A stretch of DNA of 11,487 bases, taken from the NCBI GenBank assembly GCA_030631455.1, contig DAOVLC010000010.1:1-11487 (forward strand), written 5' to 3'. This document shows, piece by piece, positions 7,603 through 11,487 of this stretch. Each line of letters opens with the position of its first letter. Position 1 is the first letter of the stretch. The position numbers and the translations under genes are program-made. Below the pieces are notes generated by a model. That model was not told the DNA's origin. It saw only the letters and a program-made list of their open reading frames with translations, and ran no database searches. This DNA is from Candidatus Zixiibacteriota bacterium (GTDB taxonomy: Bacteria; Zixibacteria; MSB-5A5; JAABVY01; JAHJOQ01).

Positions 7603-8246
7603 GCGAGAGCCTGGTCAACTTCCTCCAAGTCAGCGTCGCCGGGTTCCTGACCCTGTGTATATTCTCCTTTCTATACAAGGACAACCCCTTCTACAGGCTC
7701 GCGGAACATATCTACGCCGGACTGTCAGCCGGTTACTACGTCGGACTCATATGGCACGCTGTGATCTTACAGCAGTTGTGGATGCCAATCACCCGCGATG
7801 GCGAATACACCCTACTGATACCGGGAATCATGGGCGTTCTCCTGTTCACGCGGTTGACCGAGAAGCTTTCGTATGTGTCCCGTGTTTCCATCGCATTCGT
7901 TATGGGCAATACCGCCGGGATATCGATCATGCAGCAGTTGCATGGCTATGTGCTTCCTCAGACGGGCGACACCATAAGCGGACTGCTCGGCGCGGGAAGC
8001 TGGTTCGCAACACTTGGCGCATGGATCATCTTCGTCGGAGTAATCTCTACCCTGATATATTTCTACTTCTCCAAGGAACATAGAGGGATATTCGGGGCCA
8101 CTGCACGCGTCGGGATTGTATTTATTATGATCTCATTCGGCGCGCATTTCGGATACACGGTCATGGGGCGCGTGTCGCTCCTGATAGGCAGAATCCGGTT
8201 CCTGATGTTTGACTGCGTCGACAGCTTCAAGCATCTCATAAATTAG
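7599..8246 (+). CDS. Multi-TM integral membrane protein, function unknown
   Basis: The start ATG at 7599 overlaps the previous stop (ATGA) and is preceded by AAGGGA, which indicates translational coupling. The frame stays open upstream to an ATG at 7332, but that would overlap the preceding gene by 271 nt and read as Arg/His/Ser-rich non-membrane sequence, so the 215-residue form is preferred. Hydrophobic helices are visible at about 7-25, 36-60, 70-87, 95-113, 136-157 and 169-189. The C-terminal part has GAHFGYTVMGRVSLLIGRI (181-199), a Gly/Arg-bearing amphipathic stretch that looks conserved. No known transporter or enzyme motif was recognised. With the two genes before it, it forms a compact membrane cassette. 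Confidence 0.83.
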   Translation: MSESLVNFLQVSVAGFLTLCIFSFLYKDNPFYRLAEHIYAGLSAGYYVGLIWHAVILQQLWMPITRDGEYTLLIPGIMGVLLFTRLTEKLSYVSRVSIAFVMGNTAGISIMQQLHGYVLPQTGDTISGLLGAGSWFATLGAWIIFVGVISTLIYFYFSKEHRGIFGATARVGIVFIMISFGAHFGYTVMGRVSLLIGRIRFLMFDCVDSFKHLIN

Positions 8247-8275
8247 TTGCAAAGCAGGGGCCAAGAGTATATCAT
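8247..8275 (+). promoter_or_regulatory. Possible internal promoter upstream of the nucleotidylyltransferase gene
   Basis: TTGCAA (8247-8252, 4 of 6 matches to TTGACA) and TATCAT (8270-8275, 5 of 6 matches to TATAAT) are separated by 17 nt. They lie in the only sizeable gap (61 nt) between the membrane cassette and the next gene. Transcription would begin near 8282 and leave a short leader containing GGGAGG. It could let the downstream genes be expressed independently of the membrane genes. Similar matches can occur by chance. Confidence 0.3.
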
Positions 8276-8307
8276 TGTCCTTTGATGTATTCCTGGGAGG
8301 TTTCGCA

Positions 8308-9288
8308 TTGAAAGTGATTATTCCTGCGGCAGGCGTGGGTACCAGACTGAGACCGCATACACACAGCGCTCCCAAGGCGCTCCTCTATGTCGCAGGCAAA
8401 CCGATTCTCGCCCACATCGTCGATCAGGTAGTCCAGCTCAATCCGTCGGAAGTAACGATCATCGTCGGATTTCTGGGTTCTCAGATTGTTGACTTCGTGA
8501 AGAGAGAGTACGATCTGAACGTCAGATTTGTCGAGCAAAAAGAACTTCTCGGGCTTGGATACGCGATTCTCTTGGGGATCGAACCGGGAGAAACCGAAGA
8601 TCTCCTCGTAATTCTCGGAGATACGATTGTCGAAACCGACTGGCAGGGCCTGCTCGGTCGCAATCAGAATGTCTTGGGCGTAAAAGAGGTTGATGAGCCG
8701 CAGAGATTCGGCATTGTTGAGGTTAAGGGCACCAGAATCACATCTATCGTCGAAAAACCGGAGAACCCTAAATCGAACCTCGCCGTTGTCGGAGTGTACT
8801 ACATCAAGGATACCATGGCGCTCCGCAATGCGTTAGAGGAAATATACAATAATGGAATCAGAACAAAAGGCGAGATTCAGGTGACCGATGCGATACAGCT
8901 TCTTCTCGATAATGGAGTCGAGCTGCACGCTGTTTCGATCGATGGGTGGTATGATTGCGGCAGAAGAGAGACCATGCTTCAAACCAACAGACACTTGCTC
9001 GCGAATCATACTGACAAGAGAGAAAACAGTGACCACCCTGAAAGTGTCTTGATTCCGCCGGTTTATGTAGCACCTGATGCAGTGATTGAAAGATCGATAA
9101 TCGGCCCGGATACATCCGTAGCGGCCAGATGTGTGATCAGGAATTCCATCATAAGAGATTCGATAATATCGGCAGGCGCGCACGTCGAAGACGCAAGGCT
9201 TATGTCTTCTCTCATTGGCAACAACGCTGTGGTCAATGGATCGTTCAAAATACTCAACGTTGGAGACTCGTCTGAGATAAGTTATTAG
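8308..9288 (+). CDS. Sugar-phosphate nucleotidylyltransferase (glucose-1-phosphate thymidylyltransferase-like)
   Basis: The start is taken as TTG at 8308, 7 nt after GGGAGG (8295-8300), because this gives the family's normal beginning MKVIIPAAGVGTRLRPHT; an upstream in-frame TTG at 8275 would only add 11 unlikely residues. The 326-residue protein has the nucleotide-binding GxGTRLRP loop (9-16) with PKALL (22-26), metal-binding D105 in LVILGDT, EKP (149-151) and WYDCG (214-218). A C-terminal segment (about 250-326) has hexapeptide-like repeats (VYVAPDAVIERSIIGPDTSV) resembling a short left-handed beta-helix, as in long RmlA/GlmU-like enzymes. It should couple a sugar-1-phosphate to an NTP, making an NDP-sugar plus pyrophosphate for cell-envelope or exopolysaccharide synthesis. 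The exact sugar and nucleotide cannot be fixed from sequence alone. No other sugar-pathway gene is in the window. Confidence 0.9.
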   Translation: MKVIIPAAGVGTRLRPHTHSAPKALLYVAGKPILAHIVDQVVQLNPSEVTIIVGFLGSQIVDFVKREYDLNVRFVEQKELLGLGYAILLGIEPGETEDLLVILGDTIVETDWQGLLGRNQNVLGVKEVDEPQRFGIVEVKGTRITSIVEKPENPKSNLAVVGVYYIKDTMALRNALEEIYNNGIRTKGEIQVTDAIQLLLDNGVELHAVSIDGWYDCGRRETMLQTNRHLLANHTDKRENSDHPESVLIPPVYVAPDAVIERSIIGPDTSVAARCVIRNSIIRDSIISAGAHVEDARLMSSLIGNNAVVNGSFKILNVGDSSEISY

Positions 9289-9339
9289 GGGCGTTTCGCT
9301 GCCGTAAATTCTCGTGGTCTTTCAGTACAGGGAGGTATT

Positions 9340-11487
<2,148 letters not shown>

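Noticed and set aside
9289..9339. SAM riboswitch before metK
   Set aside because: Only 51 nt separate the genes and no multi-helix fold is visible beyond the ribosome site.

Overview
The window reads as about 11.5 kb of a bacterial chromosome with every gene on the + strand. Gene order, base composition (roughly half G+C by eye) and above all the dockerin-like tails of the form CGD...DIDDxVYLIxYxFxGGPxP suggest an uncultured lineage of the FCB (Fibrobacteres-Chlorobi-Bacteroidetes) surroundings, such as candidate phylum Zixibacteria. This placement is an inference from protein style; no marker gene such as rRNA is present.

Region 1 (1-5982) holds two large, multidomain exported proteins. The first is cut by the left edge. 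It starts with what looks like the last part of a gingipain-type (C25) peptidase domain, then has beta-sandwich domains, a calcium-binding thrombospondin type 3 block, two Ig/cadherin-like domains and a C-terminal dockerin. The second is complete: signal peptide, propeptide-like segment, M14 zinc carboxypeptidase with all key residues, a transthyretin-like domain, beta-sandwich domains, four 87-residue Ig-like repeats and a dockerin about two thirds identical to the first. A good intrinsic terminator closes the region.

Region 2 (about 6084-8246) begins with a promoter candidate whose -35 box lies inside a perfect 13-bp palindrome. It then has three tightly packed genes (3-nt gap, then an ATGA overlap) for a six-TM protein, a protein with one TM helix at each end and a large extracytoplasmic domain, and a second multi-TM protein. 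I cannot assign any function to them. They look like one membrane complex and are the best candidate for an undescribed system here.

Region 3 (8247-11487) continues in the same direction with a sugar-phosphate nucleotidylyltransferase, S-adenosylmethionine synthetase (metK) and S-adenosylhomocysteine hydrolase (ahcY, cut by the right edge). metK makes SAM and ahcY removes the SAH by-product, so these two form a methyl-cycle pair. No terminator is visible between 6139 and the right edge, so all six genes could be co-transcribed, with a possible extra promoter before the nucleotidylyltransferase.
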